A stretch of DNA of 47,994 bases from an uncultured Saprospiraceae bacterium (GCA_937941095.1 CALDYJ010000038.1:1-47994); one strand, 5' to 3'; positions 26,801 to 35,146 are shown, counted from the first letter of the stretch. The notes: a model not told the origin generated them from the letters alone. Program-made: numbers and translations.

Positions 26801-27104
26801 AGTCGCGCTTATATTTTACATGGATTAAGCCAAGAGATTCGTCAACATTAATTTCGAAATCCTCCTCTTTGTCTATGGAGGTAATGACATAATTGTTGAA
26901 ACTTATAACCTCTGGGTCATACTGCAATCCTAAATCAATTTCATTAATCAAGCCATTGAAAATCAGGTTTCGTAAACTTAAACTTACCAAACTATTTTCA
27001 TCAACTACCTTTCTAGAGGTTTCAAGCTTAATAGTAGTTTGCGCCAATAGAAGCACTGGTAAATAAAGTAGAAGAAGAGTTCCTATTAATTTAGCTTTCG
27101 TCAT
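23832..27104 (-). CDS. large T9SS-secreted cohesin/CARDB-type protein, paralog A
   Basis: A 1,090-residue protein. Parts in order: signal peptide (1-21); a cohesin-like beta-sandwich (~25-155); a core of ~420 residues with no family I recognise, containing GKDYFMQ, IIYDHKNESWII, PRTKSLLLP and KKEDPLGKL; two CARDB-like Ig domains (~615-800), the first with LGIKNEGLLEVEAFKIELFL; a CLSPYECYLFSIHDLGGDGL module; a SprB-like repeat (KDGKIEIILENRIEAFQYRI); and a type A T9SS sorting domain (LSPNPTTGFVSL ... LPKGLYIVKC). It should be exported and anchored or released at the cell surface. It is about as long as, and collinear with, the neighbour at 27225. Confidence 0.85.
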   Translation of the reverse strand: MTKAKLIGTLLLLYLPVLLLAQTTIKLETSRKVVDENSLVSLSLRNLIFNGLINEIDLGLQYDPEVISFNNYVITSIDKEEDFEINVDESLGLIHVKYKRDSFAIYQDILDFRFDVIGEDAECSNFSIVPFDENTPIKVNLNGIDYYEEQLILIQGGVCIKNEVDDPVRQTKIDPIHERPLNLRLNKRKSVCLRSNGAVGKDYFMQYAGGRVIRRIDKIGKTLRGINLNVLSPISFDDTEEYSNIIYDHKNESWIISELFGDDYLSFTVLSDDLDPRVLNQYGFQLEASVLEPSFVLWGESLVISTRTSLEENYLFYFINVQDLMSGIDLPRTKSLLLPIAEPITEAHILSAASANNKNFNPASSPIVLSVIDDDYYAYQNDLVELMEFEINWDDENDPSIEKLQIPMSLFNTRTSWSSFGDDLFYKPSLRKPLILNTPHYYRYEDHEALVFALTVNVEVGISSLGVRWAELRKENGGTWYVYQEGTFAPEDDKQRVFGSAAIDQNENILLTYLLTDEDNIFSLIANGRKKEDPLGKLSYEELVLDVGFNSYPNSMLHNVNTNQMVLDADDRCWVTSNSGGGSQIVAIDFDRDEVDLNLVRFDSLHTLNVFGENETISLGIKNEGLLEVEAFKIELFLNGEKILEEDRFDLVLPGQEISIDLEEQFVIPQKGKYTLEAVLSLEGEAYVNNNKIEAIISRVPDADALIEMIQTDDYCDENISNKTKFRFTNIGYKNFSKATVLFLVNGLTLQEYFWSGNLSHGNSYDFELDAEYNLPEESEITIELRNVTIADSGTVVDLNKISTYPYFKTEERFKTLEVLLKLDDNPEEVYWTISTLGTRELVAEGGPYFNDYSEQVHSLCLSPYECYLFSIHDLGGDGLQNETGEYVHFGYSINTDFGFELIKGDGSFGSNKTHGFCIDGPLCQIKPEIIITPASNNEAKDGKIEIILENRIEAFQYRIEEIGAFQESPIFENLKSGSYQVEVITADEECEYSEEVYLDFLDVSSVKENRARLLQLSPNPTTGFVSLLKLKDLANLEVVNLAGQRMQIKPVNNLTGADPTLDLNHLPKGLYIVKCNVNDQKYVGKLILQ

Positions 27105-27181
27105 AGTTTAAGTTTATAATAATAGCGCTCTACATTAAGATAAGAATTTTTCACTTTTCATGCTCATGATATTATAATCTT

Positions 27182-27195
27182 GCAAACTAGTTTGC
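27182..27195. promoter_or_regulatory. 14-bp perfect palindrome between the two paralog genes
   Basis: GCAAACTAGTTTGC is self-complementary. It lies in the 120-base gap downstream of paralog B and upstream of paralog A. It could be an operator, or the base of a short hairpin. Confidence 0.4.
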
Positions 27196-27224
27196 CGAAA
27201 AATACAGTTTAAAAAAGCTATTGC

Positions 27225-30200
27225 TTATTGTAAGATCACTTTCCCTATATAGATGAGCTGCTTCTTCTGACATTTTATAAAGTATAAACCCTTAGGCAAA
27301 TGGCTCAAATTTAATTGCAACTGACTCGTATTTTCCTTTTTTACCAGTTCAAAGGCCACTTCATTTCCAGCTGCAGTGAAAACCTTTAATTCTTCATAAT
27401 TGTCAAGATTTCCTAAATTGACGAGACCTGTACTTGGGTTTGGATAAACTTGTAAAGTCAGTGCATCAAGATTTAAACTCGAAGTGCTTATATTTCCAAA
27501 ACTCAAATAGACTTCTTCTTCATACACACAATTTCCATCTTCACTTTGGACTTCAACAGTATAATATCCACGTTTGAGATTTTCAAAAACTGGTGAAGAT
27601 TGAAAAGGACCAATCCCATTCACTCTATATTCAAAGGCTTCAATTCTATTTAAAATTTCAATTTCTATTTGACCATCAGTCGAATCAAAAGTAGACGCAT
27701 CGGTAATGAGGACATTCGGCTTTATCTGACATTCATCTCCGTCCAAGCAAAAGCCATGAGCCCGACTTGATCCAAAGTCACCCCCCTCATCGATAAGCAT
27801 TGTCACAAAATTAGTTCGTAGCTGATAGGCTGAAGTCCCCCTCGTAAGACCATTTCCTCCAAGATCATTAATCCTAAACAAGTAACAATCATATGGTGAA
27901 AGACATAAGCTTTGCCAAACCAATTTATTTCTTTCATAATATGGGCCACCTTCAGCTACTATTTCTTCTGTCCCTAATTCTGTTATGACCCAGGTGGTTT
28001 CTCCAGGCCTATCATCCAATTGAATTCCAATGTCTAAAATTCTAAACTTTTCATCCGTTTTGAAATATGGGACACTTATGTTTTTATCCAGTTTAATTTC
28101 CTCCCCTAAAACATGAATTGATTTTAAACTAAGCTTTAGTTGGTTTTCTTCTTTAAGCGTTCGCGATAGTTCAAAATCAACTTTTTGAGTATCTGAGTAT
28201 CTATTTAAATTATCAATAGTTAACTCTTGTATCTTTTCTCCATTGATAGAGATCATTACTTTTGCAGAATCTATTGCATTAAAACCTGTATTTCTTACTA
28301 AGAATTTTAATTTATTATTGTCAAAATTTCTGCAATCATTATCCACAGATAATAATTCTAGGTTTGCATCATTTTCTAAAACTCTAGCAATGGTAGTGGT
28401 AATGGTATTATTACTAAATTCCTCTTCTTCTTCTACACGAATTTCAACCTTCACATTGGTTCGCCCTGATTTTTCTAATACTAGTTTTTGATCTAGGCTA
28501 ATCAATCGCGCTTCATCAAATGGGATAAGTTCATTTATTTCTTCTGAAATTACCTTCTGATTGTCAAAAAACACTTCTACTGTAAATTTATTAACATCTT
28601 CCCAACCCAAGTTTTTAACTACCAAGTTCAATTCTTCCTCTTTTTGCAAAATATCAAACTGAGCTAAACCTTCTATGCGCTCAAGCGATAAATCATAATC
28701 GTCACGTACAAAATCAACAGCAATAACTTTAGCCCCTCCACTGGTATTCGCTGTAAACCAAAAATAATCAGGCTGATAAGAATCCTGACTAATTTGTAAA
28801 GTATTAATTCTGCTTCCAAATACATTTGGGTACTCTCCATTCTCGCCTTCTAATATGTTTTCTTTAAAGGTCATTTTCCCTTTTGGATCTTCTTTGTTAC
28901 GACCTGTTATACCCAAATTAACATAAGTTTCTGCATTCGATAAATTATAAACTAAAAATATGTTTTCTTTATCATCGATAGCTATACTTCCATAGTACCT
29001 ATCGAGATTTCCTTCTGGAGCGAAAGTTCCCTCTTGAAAGACATGCCAATCTTTAAGGCTAGTTTTTCTAAGTTCTACCCAACGAATTCCAAATTGCTTA
29101 CCTAATTGCTCTACGTCCGTGGTAAAACAAAAAACCAAAGATTCATGATCGGCATACTTTTGATATTGCGGCGGATTTGTAATGAATGGATGCTTTAAAT
29201 TTAAAGCAGCTGGGGAGCCATCTTGAGTAAAAATGCCGAAAAGGTTTGATAGATCATACTCCGTCAATGGAATTCTCTGGCGTTTGAAGCTAGGATTATC
29301 ATTGTTTTCCCAATGAAGATCTATTTCAAATAATTCTACAAAATCTCCTTCTTCTTTATACCAATCATTATCTCTTAGCGATAAGACAAGAACATTTTCA
29401 GGAGCTAATCCATTAGGGTTATTACCAGTACTTGGACTTAAAAAATGCTCATAATGATAAACATAATCTTTAGGAAGATCGAGCGTCTTAGTTCTTGGAT
29501 TGGGCACTTCATTTCTTACATCCTCTAAATTGATGTAGTAAGTAAAATAAGGTTCATTGTTTATAAACTGTTTTGAACTTAAAATCAATGTTTCTCCAGA
29601 CAAAACAAAAGAAGGGAAAAGGATTGATTTTTGAAAGTTATAGGTAAAAGAGCCTATGTATTCATCAAGATTATTTAGATCATTAAGTAACCTGATCTGC
29701 AGCCTTTGAGGAGCTTCTATAAGAGCAATGATCCAGTCTTCATTCTTATGATCATAAATAATGCTCATGCCTTGAACTAAATCAAAATTTGGTAAACTAT
29801 AGTCTCCTAAAAACTGACCCAATCTATCACTTTTTATAACTCTCCCATTTCCAACAGACTGGAGAAAATAATCTTTTCCAATTGCACCATTTGGTAAAGA
29901 AGAGCCGGGAGTAGCTGTATTGACTCTGACATTTAATGCAGGCTGAGCTTCTTCATCAAAATACCTCTGTCTAAGGGCATCATCGATTTTATTTTTGATA
30001 CAGATCCCTCCTTCACTTAAATTTATATCATCTTCAAAGTATTCAAAACTTGATTGACTTGCACTTATTGGAGTTTCTTCATCTATGTCGACAAAAGTTA
30101 AATTTGTACAATCAAGATTTTCCAAGTTCGAAACAAATTCTAAATTTAAGATCCTGGAGCCTAAAAACAAGGATTTATTTTTGTTGAATTTTATAGCAAC

Positions 30201-30470
30201 AATTCCATTTATTTCATCATGAAAAATTTCGAAATCTTCTTTGTGCCAAGAACTAGAGTAAACTATGCTATCAAAATCCAAGGCTTCAACATCGTATTTT
30301 ATTCCAAACTGCAAGGCATCTAATGGGCTATTATAATCACTGTTTAAGCTTACCAATTTACGACTAGATTCTTGAAATAGATGCTCATCTATACTGAAGG
30401 AAAAGAAATCTTGGCTACAAAGTCCTTGATTAACTAAAAGAAATAAGAAGATAAGTCTAGCTCTAGTCAT
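27225..30470 (-). CDS. large T9SS-secreted cohesin/CARDB-type protein, paralog B
   Basis: A 1,081-residue tandem paralog of the preceding protein with the same order of parts: signal peptide; cohesin-like domain (SLNSDYNSPLDALQFGIKYD); unassigned core (GKDYFLQ, IIYDHKNEDWII, PRTKTLDLP, KEDPKGKM); CARDB-like domains (LVVKNLGWEDVNKFTVEVFF); CLSPYDCYLFRINDLGGNGL; SprB-like repeat (GQIEIEILNRIEAFEYRV); and type A sorting tail (YPNPSTGLVNL ... LPKGLYFIKC). The shared short motifs are scattered along the whole length, which points to an old tandem duplication rather than a recent copy. It is divergent from pdeM with 89 bases between starts. Confidence 0.85.
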   Translation of the reverse strand: MTRARLIFLFLLVNQGLCSQDFFSFSIDEHLFQESSRKLVSLNSDYNSPLDALQFGIKYDVEALDFDSIVYSSSWHKEDFEIFHDEINGIVAIKFNKNKSLFLGSRILNLEFVSNLENLDCTNLTFVDIDEETPISASQSSFEYFEDDINLSEGGICIKNKIDDALRQRYFDEEAQPALNVRVNTATPGSSLPNGAIGKDYFLQSVGNGRVIKSDRLGQFLGDYSLPNFDLVQGMSIIYDHKNEDWIIALIEAPQRLQIRLLNDLNNLDEYIGSFTYNFQKSILFPSFVLSGETLILSSKQFINNEPYFTYYINLEDVRNEVPNPRTKTLDLPKDYVYHYEHFLSPSTGNNPNGLAPENVLVLSLRDNDWYKEEGDFVELFEIDLHWENNDNPSFKRQRIPLTEYDLSNLFGIFTQDGSPAALNLKHPFITNPPQYQKYADHESLVFCFTTDVEQLGKQFGIRWVELRKTSLKDWHVFQEGTFAPEGNLDRYYGSIAIDDKENIFLVYNLSNAETYVNLGITGRNKEDPKGKMTFKENILEGENGEYPNVFGSRINTLQISQDSYQPDYFWFTANTSGGAKVIAVDFVRDDYDLSLERIEGLAQFDILQKEEELNLVVKNLGWEDVNKFTVEVFFDNQKVISEEINELIPFDEARLISLDQKLVLEKSGRTNVKVEIRVEEEEEFSNNTITTTIARVLENDANLELLSVDNDCRNFDNNKLKFLVRNTGFNAIDSAKVMISINGEKIQELTIDNLNRYSDTQKVDFELSRTLKEENQLKLSLKSIHVLGEEIKLDKNISVPYFKTDEKFRILDIGIQLDDRPGETTWVITELGTEEIVAEGGPYYERNKLVWQSLCLSPYDCYLFRINDLGGNGLTRGTSAYQLRTNFVTMLIDEGGDFGSSRAHGFCLDGDECQIKPNVLITDASTFDSTDGQIEIEILNRIEAFEYRVNGIGPFQSSPVFENLKRGYYTVEVQSEDGNCVYEEEVYLSFGNISTSSLNLDALTLQVYPNPSTGLVNLGNLDNYEELKVFTAAGNEVAFELVKKENTSQLQLNLSHLPKGLYFIKCQKKQLIYIGKVILQ

Positions 30471-30559
30471 CTTTGTTAAATTGATCGTTCAGCTTATTCT
30501 TGTTTTCTTTCCTAAATTAAGAATTTTTTCAGAGAAATGATTTAGCTTGTCCCTTATTT

Positions 30560-31228
30560 ATGTCGCAAACCATGCAATCCTTCAAACTTAAAGAGCAGTC
30601 CTTTTTACTCCATCCTTTTAAAGGAATTTATTGGGAAGAACAGAAAACTTTATTAATTGCGGATCTACACTTGGGCAAGAGCAATCATTTTAGAAAGGCT
30701 GGCATCCCAGTCCCTGTGGAAGTACGCCAAAGTAATTTTGACAAATTTACCGCCCTACTGCTTGACCTAAAACCCAAAAAAGCCCTAATCTTGGGCGACC
30801 TTTTCCATAGTGATTTTAACAAAAGTTGGGAAGACATGACTCACATCATTAAACAATTCAAATCCATAAAATTTGAACTTGTTATTGGTAATCATGACAT
30901 CATGGACTTAAAAAGATATAAAGAGGCAAACTTACATTTACACGAAGAAGGGTTGATTATAAAACCTTTCATTTTTACGCATCACCCTTTGGAAGAAGTA
31001 CCCTTTGGTTTGTTTAATTTGTGTGGCCACATTCATCCTGGTGTTCGCCTTTCCGGCAAAGGTCGTTCGAGTTTAAGACTGCCTTGTTTTTATTTTGGAG
31101 AAGAGCAGGGGATACTACCGGCCTTTGGAGAATTTACTGGCACTTATGTTATCGAACCAAAAAAAGAAGATGACGTTTTTGTAATCGCCGAAGAAAAAAT
31201 ATTTCGTGTTAGCAAAGAAAGTGCTTAA
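30560..31228 (+). CDS. pdeM: ligase-associated DNA damage response endonuclease PdeM
   Basis: A 222-residue calcineurin-like phosphoesterase with the full metal-binding set: ADLHLGKSNHF (Asp35, His37), GDLFHSDFN (Asp80), IGNHD (Asn111, His112), THHPLEEVP (His141) and CGHIHPGV (His157, His159). The DLHLGK...FRKAGIPVP segment is specific to the PdeM group that accompanies the Lhr-like helicase, DNA ligase and exonuclease in many bacteria. Here the helicase is 8 kb upstream on the same strand, and the cassette between them reads the other way. Cytosolic. Confidence 0.9.
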   Translation: MSQTMQSFKLKEQSFLLHPFKGIYWEEQKTLLIADLHLGKSNHFRKAGIPVPVEVRQSNFDKFTALLLDLKPKKALILGDLFHSDFNKSWEDMTHIIKQFKSIKFELVIGNHDIMDLKRYKEANLHLHEEGLIIKPFIFTHHPLEEVPFGLFNLCGHIHPGVRLSGKGRSSLRLPCFYFGEEQGILPAFGEFTGTYVIEPKKEDDVFVIAEEKIFRVSKESA

Positions 31229-31234
31229 ATTATA

Positions 31235-31969
31235 TTAATCAACATACTCCACAATCCTTAGAAACCTAAGTCCAATACTTAGTTCGATAGAAACATTGCG
31301 AATTTCTCTAGCAGATAAGGTTCTTGGATTACCAGTAAATGGATCATTGTATGGAGTTTCTGCTTGGAAATATTGTTGTGACAAATCAGGGCTAATGCTT
31401 AATTCGATCATTCCTCCTACTAAATCAGCGAACATAAATTCAATCCCTCCACCTGCTATAATTCCGTATTGCCAATGCCTAGTTAATTCATCAAAAGGAT
31501 GTATTAAATTAACGACCCTAAAAGGATCATTCTCTGGATGATATTCATCAAGGTTTGTGTTAATGGTATATTCGCCCCTTACACCAACCATGTAATAAGC
31601 TTGCATCTCTTGGCCAAAAGGAAATTTTTGCTTGGCGCCAAAGGCAAGCGAAACATTCCTAAATTCATAAGGGTAAGAAGTTGTTGGGAAATTAAAAAAA
31701 TTGCCGTCTGGATTAGTATAAGCGCCTCCACGTATTCTCGTTGCCCCTCCTCTGATGTGATAACCCGCTTGTCCAAATAAGGCAAATGGAGCATCTTCTC
31801 TATAAGTCTCTATGTAAGCAACTCCATGATACCTAACCAACAATTCCGAATCTCTGCCATTCCATTGCTGAAAGCCTAAAGTAGGGCCTCCTTTAATCCC
31901 AAAAGCTGAACCTTGGGCAGATAAATCTAAAAAAGAAAATAGTGCAATAAGTAGAATTGTAAATCTCAT
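31235..31969 (-). CDS. outer-membrane beta-barrel protein
   Basis: A 244-residue protein with a signal peptide (MRFTILLIALFSFLDLSAQG) and a mature domain of alternating strands (AFGIKGGPTLGFQQW, YMVGVRGEYTIN, YGIIAGGGIEFMF), ending in a strand-like C-terminus (SIELSIGLRFLRIVEYVD). This is the pattern of small porin or PorT-like barrels in Bacteroidota. A transport or structural role is likely, but no substrate is apparent. It lies 18 bases downstream of the glucosaminidase gene and is probably in one operon with it. It converges with pdeM after six bases. Confidence 0.78.
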   Translation of the reverse strand: MRFTILLIALFSFLDLSAQGSAFGIKGGPTLGFQQWNGRDSELLVRYHGVAYIETYREDAPFALFGQAGYHIRGGATRIRGGAYTNPDGNFFNFPTTSYPYEFRNVSLAFGAKQKFPFGQEMQAYYMVGVRGEYTINTNLDEYHPENDPFRVVNLIHPFDELTRHWQYGIIAGGGIEFMFADLVGGMIELSISPDLSQQYFQAETPYNDPFTGNPRTLSAREIRNVSIELSIGLRFLRIVEYVD

Positions 31970-31987
31970 CTTGTCTAATTTGTTGTA

Positions 31988-33457
31988 CTAATTTACAACA
32001 AGTATTTGACCTATGTTCAAGTGATTACTACTTAATCCATTTGTTTCTTTTAATCTATTGACAGGGACATCAAAACGCTTAGAAATTCTGTATAAAGTAT
32101 CGCCTTTAGATACGGTATAATAACGTGTTGCTTTTTTAATGTTCACTTCCTGATTAGGAGGTGTATTCTTTTTACCATCATTGATTAAAGTCACTTGTGG
32201 CTCTTGTAGTTTTACGCTTGGCGTTTCCTTTTGCACTACTATGATCTCTTTCTCTTGCTTTATTTCTACAACAGGTTTTTTTTGTTCACTCTTTGTTCTA
32301 AAAGGTGAACTCGGCTCTTCAAAAGAAGTTCCAGTAGAGGTCAATCTTGGCTTTTCGAAATCATTTATGTTAGTTGCAGTGATTTCTTCATCAAAAAAGT
32401 CATCAATGGAATCCTGTGGATTTTGAGAAGGCTTATTTTCCTTCGTTTCAACATCTGGACTTAGTCCTTCTTTCACCTTCCAACCTCTGATCTTAATGTT
32501 TTCACCTGCTTTTGGTTCTGTGTTAAAAGCAATCCTATTTTTGATGTAAAGCTTTTCTAATTTGACCCCATACATCTGAGAGATATCCATCATTGTTTCA
32601 CCTGTCTTAACCATGTGAGTTTTCTGCTTTCCTCTAAAAGAAGAACGCTTAGGTTGCAAATAGACTCTGTAACTTTTATTTAAATCTTGAGCCCCAGAAT
32701 ATAATTCTTCGTTATATTTTAAAATTCGCTTGATTGGAATTTGTGCACGATTAGCAATCTCTAATACAGTCTCCCCTTCAGAGGCATAAGTCATGTCCAC
32801 ATCGTTGACTTTTAAGACTCTATTCGTTAAGTATTTTGAACCATTTGGTGTGGCTCCTGGCTTGTCTTTATGTTTGATTTTTACATCTGCTAAAATCGGT
32901 GTAGCATCAAACGGTAAGACAGAATCAAATAGATGTAATTCGTAATCTTCAATTAGCTTTATCAACAAAATAGGATATTTAGGATTGGTAGCATAACCAG
33001 CTTTTTTCAATCCATGAGCCCATTTTTTGTAATCTGTTGGATCATAATCAAATAGAAAATCGTAGCGACTAGTTCTCCCATTATTAGTTAAAAACTCTGA
33101 GTGAGCGATGAAAGAAGATTCTACACTATTGTAAGTTCTGAAGCAGGATTCAATTGGGTTTCCTTTATCGTCATAGTCATCATCCAATCTAAAATAAGTC
33201 CTCCCTGTCCAGCTGTATCCACATTTTATTCCAAAGTGATTATTAGCTTTTTTGGCTAATACGCTTTTTCCAGCATTGGATTCTAAGATAGCTTGGGCTA
33301 ATTTTATTGAGGCAGGGATACCTGTTCTATGCATTTCTTCAACAGCAATTTGCTTGAATTTATTAACATAATGTATCCTATCTTGTGTTTTTTGGCCAAA
33401 AATAGCGCCTAAAACAAGAAAATTGAGTGTTATAATAAGTATTGTTCTTACCTTCAT
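31988..33457 (-). CDS. exported GH73 glucosaminidase with three LysM-type modules
   Basis: The preferred start is 33457. This begins with a signal peptide (MKVRTILIITLNFLVLGAIFG) and drops 23 upstream residues of a longer frame that starts at 33526. The catalytic domain (~25-180 from this start) has KLAQAILESNAGKSVLAKKA with the acid Glu, NNHFGIKCG, and the FRTYNSVESSFIAHSEFL region, all typical of GH73 endo-beta-N-acetylglucosaminidases. Two diverged LysM-like segments follow (YASEGETVLEIANRAQIPIK and HMVKTGETMMDISQMYGVKL). A proline-rich, charged linker leads to a standard C-terminal LysM (YYTVSKGDTLYRISKRFDVP). It binds and cleaves peptidoglycan, probably at septation or during wall turnover. 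Confidence 0.9.
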   Translation of the reverse strand: MKVRTILIITLNFLVLGAIFGQKTQDRIHYVNKFKQIAVEEMHRTGIPASIKLAQAILESNAGKSVLAKKANNHFGIKCGYSWTGRTYFRLDDDYDDKGNPIESCFRTYNSVESSFIAHSEFLTNNGRTSRYDFLFDYDPTDYKKWAHGLKKAGYATNPKYPILLIKLIEDYELHLFDSVLPFDATPILADVKIKHKDKPGATPNGSKYLTNRVLKVNDVDMTYASEGETVLEIANRAQIPIKRILKYNEELYSGAQDLNKSYRVYLQPKRSSFRGKQKTHMVKTGETMMDISQMYGVKLEKLYIKNRIAFNTEPKAGENIKIRGWKVKEGLSPDVETKENKPSQNPQDSIDDFFDEEITATNINDFEKPRLTSTGTSFEEPSSPFRTKSEQKKPVVEIKQEKEIIVVQKETPSVKLQEPQVTLINDGKKNTPPNQEVNIKKATRYYTVSKGDTLYRISKRFDVPVNRLKETNGLSSNHLNIGQILVVN

Positions 33458-33547
33458 ATCAAAGGGTTTTTTTATATATACGGCTGAATTTTTAAAGGGT
33501 TTAGGTGAATCGTATTTAATTAGCAACGTTTTAGATCATTTGTTCAT

Positions 33548-34513
33548 ATGAGATTTATTTGTTTTATAATATGCTTAACGTTTTTTACCGCTTGCAAAAC
33601 TGAAAAGACAGACAGTCCTGAGGTACAAGCAGTAGAAGTTCCTGTAGAAAACGTCAAAGAAGAAACTCCCCCTCAAATCATTATTTATACTTGGGTAGAT
33701 AAACTTCGCTTGAGAGAAGAGCCAAATACCAAGAGCAGCATTGTCAAAGAACTTTCAGAAGGAGAGCCTCTAGTGTTTACCGGTGAACAAACAGACTTTA
33801 CTCAGAAAGTAAACTTAAGAGGTGTAATGTATGATGAACCTTGGATGAAAGTCGTCACCAAAGATGAAAAGATAGGTTGGATCTATGCTGGTGGAGTAAA
33901 ATTTTACAAACCTGATGTGGATCAAAGTTCTAATCCATATGATCAATGTTTTCAATTATTGGAAATTGGAAGTGAACGTCAATACGAAGAGTGCGTTTCT
34001 AAAATAAAGGAATTACAAATCAAGAAAGATGCTAACTACATAAGGCCAGATGCTGAAGGGTACGAAATTATGTTATTGGATGGAAAAAAGACCATGCTAA
34101 AAGATAGTGATGAGTCAATAAACGGAGAAAATGTAAACCTAGATTACCGTTGTTATTATCCAAAGATGGGCTATTTCGTTTTTAGAATGTACTCTACAAA
34201 TGAAAATCAATACTTAATGATTAATGATAAGTTTGGAACCAAACTTCCAATGTGGGGCTTTCCAAAACCTTCTCCTGATCATTCAAGTTGTGTATCCATC
34301 GCTTTTGGGGATGAAGATGGTAGAAAAAAAGGCTTTCAAGTTTTTTCTTTTACGGATAATGGATTGGAGCTGATGCTTGATCACGAATTGCAAGACAAAC
34401 CAACTGCCATCAAATGGATATCAAATAAAGAATTTGTAATAAGTATGAAATCGGGAGGAGTATCTAAAAGACTTAAAGTTTCCTCCGAAGGCGGTGTGTG
34501 GAAAGTTATTTAA
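33548..34513 (+). CDS. SH3b-domain lipoprotein
   Basis: A 321-residue lipoprotein with signal peptide and lipobox FTAC (Cys16), then a Glu/Val-rich linker. An SH3b-like domain (~48-122) contains DKLRLREEPNTKSSIVKELS and ends in IGWIYAGGVKF. The C-terminal ~190 residues (DYRCYYPKMGYFVFRMYSTN, SCVSIAFGDEDGRKKGFQVF) look like a beta-propeller-like or lysozyme-inhibitor-like module that I cannot name. SH3b domains bind cell-wall peptides or protein partners. It is divergent from the GH73-LysM gene (90 bases between starts) and may act on the same wall. Confidence 0.75.
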   Translation: MRFICFIICLTFFTACKTEKTDSPEVQAVEVPVENVKEETPPQIIIYTWVDKLRLREEPNTKSSIVKELSEGEPLVFTGEQTDFTQKVNLRGVMYDEPWMKVVTKDEKIGWIYAGGVKFYKPDVDQSSNPYDQCFQLLEIGSERQYEECVSKIKELQIKKDANYIRPDAEGYEIMLLDGKKTMLKDSDESINGENVNLDYRCYYPKMGYFVFRMYSTNENQYLMINDKFGTKLPMWGFPKPSPDHSSCVSIAFGDEDGRKKGFQVFSFTDNGLELMLDHELQDKPTAIKWISNKEFVISMKSGGVSKRLKVSSEGGVWKVI

Positions 34514-34525
34514 GACCTAAATAAA

Positions 34526-35071
34526 TTAATCTGCAAAGTCTTCAAGCAAACTTAACTCCATTTTTATTCTGTATTCCCATTCAATTTGTTTAGCTCTGTC
34601 TACGCTATGACGAGTAATGATGTCGTAGTTTTTTTGTTCGTTGTACCAATTTTCTAATGTAGCTGCAATGAATTTTTCAAAATTTTGCTCTTCGCCACAT
34701 TTGAATTCCATGGTAGAAAGTAACTTTCTTAATTTTCTCGCATAAAGCTCGGTTATGTCAAAATGCAATTGTTCATGAGCTAGGTGATATTCAGTCCGGG
34801 CTTCTTTTTTTACCCAAGATTCTTTCTTTTCAAAATAAGACTTAATGCTATAATTGATTATCCCATCTTTACAACCTTTGTAATCCATAATCCCAGAGGA
34901 TGTTAAAGCAAAGATCTCCTCAAAATCAAACCGCGGTTCCCCGCTGAAATCTTCCCAGGTCAACTTTCCAGTTTGTCCCCAATATAGAATTTCTGTCTCA
35001 TTTGAATTTGACGAAAAAAGTACCCACGAAAGAAGAGCTGCTACAGCTAAAAAACTTTTGAAATAATCCAT
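34526..35071 (-). CDS. DUF922-like secreted HExxH protein
   Basis: A 181-residue protein with a signal peptide or anchor (~1-22). The domain begins with KLTWEDFSGEPRFDFEEIFA and carries HLAHEQLHFDITELYARKLR, which contains an HExxH motif at residues 99-103 (HEQLH). This order is characteristic of DUF922 proteins, described as predicted secreted zinc proteases, but activity is not established for this family. It is convergent with the SH3b lipoprotein gene (12-base gap). A 7-bp inverted repeat (TAATGTT-AGAA-AACATTA, 35084-35101) lies in its leader. Confidence 0.72.
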   Translation of the reverse strand: MDYFKSFLAVAALLSWVLFSSNSNETEILYWGQTGKLTWEDFSGEPRFDFEEIFALTSSGIMDYKGCKDGIINYSIKSYFEKKESWVKKEARTEYHLAHEQLHFDITELYARKLRKLLSTMEFKCGEEQNFEKFIAATLENWYNEQKNYDIITRHSVDRAKQIEWEYRIKMELSLLEDFAD

Positions 35072-35146
35072 AATAGTGCTTAATAATGTTAGAAAACATT
35101 AAGCTTGGTTAAGTAGATTCAATAATGTGAGTGGCTAAAAAGGGGA

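Noticed and set aside
19990..31228. The helicase-pdeM region as an anti-phage defence system
   Set aside because: Both end genes match the ligase-associated repair set, and the genes between are secreted proteins. Nothing resembles a defence effector or sensor pair.
33458..33526. Longer N-terminus for the GH73-LysM protein from 33526
   Set aside because: The extra 23 residues are polar and precede a complete signal peptide that begins at the ATG at 33457; the extension would bury it.
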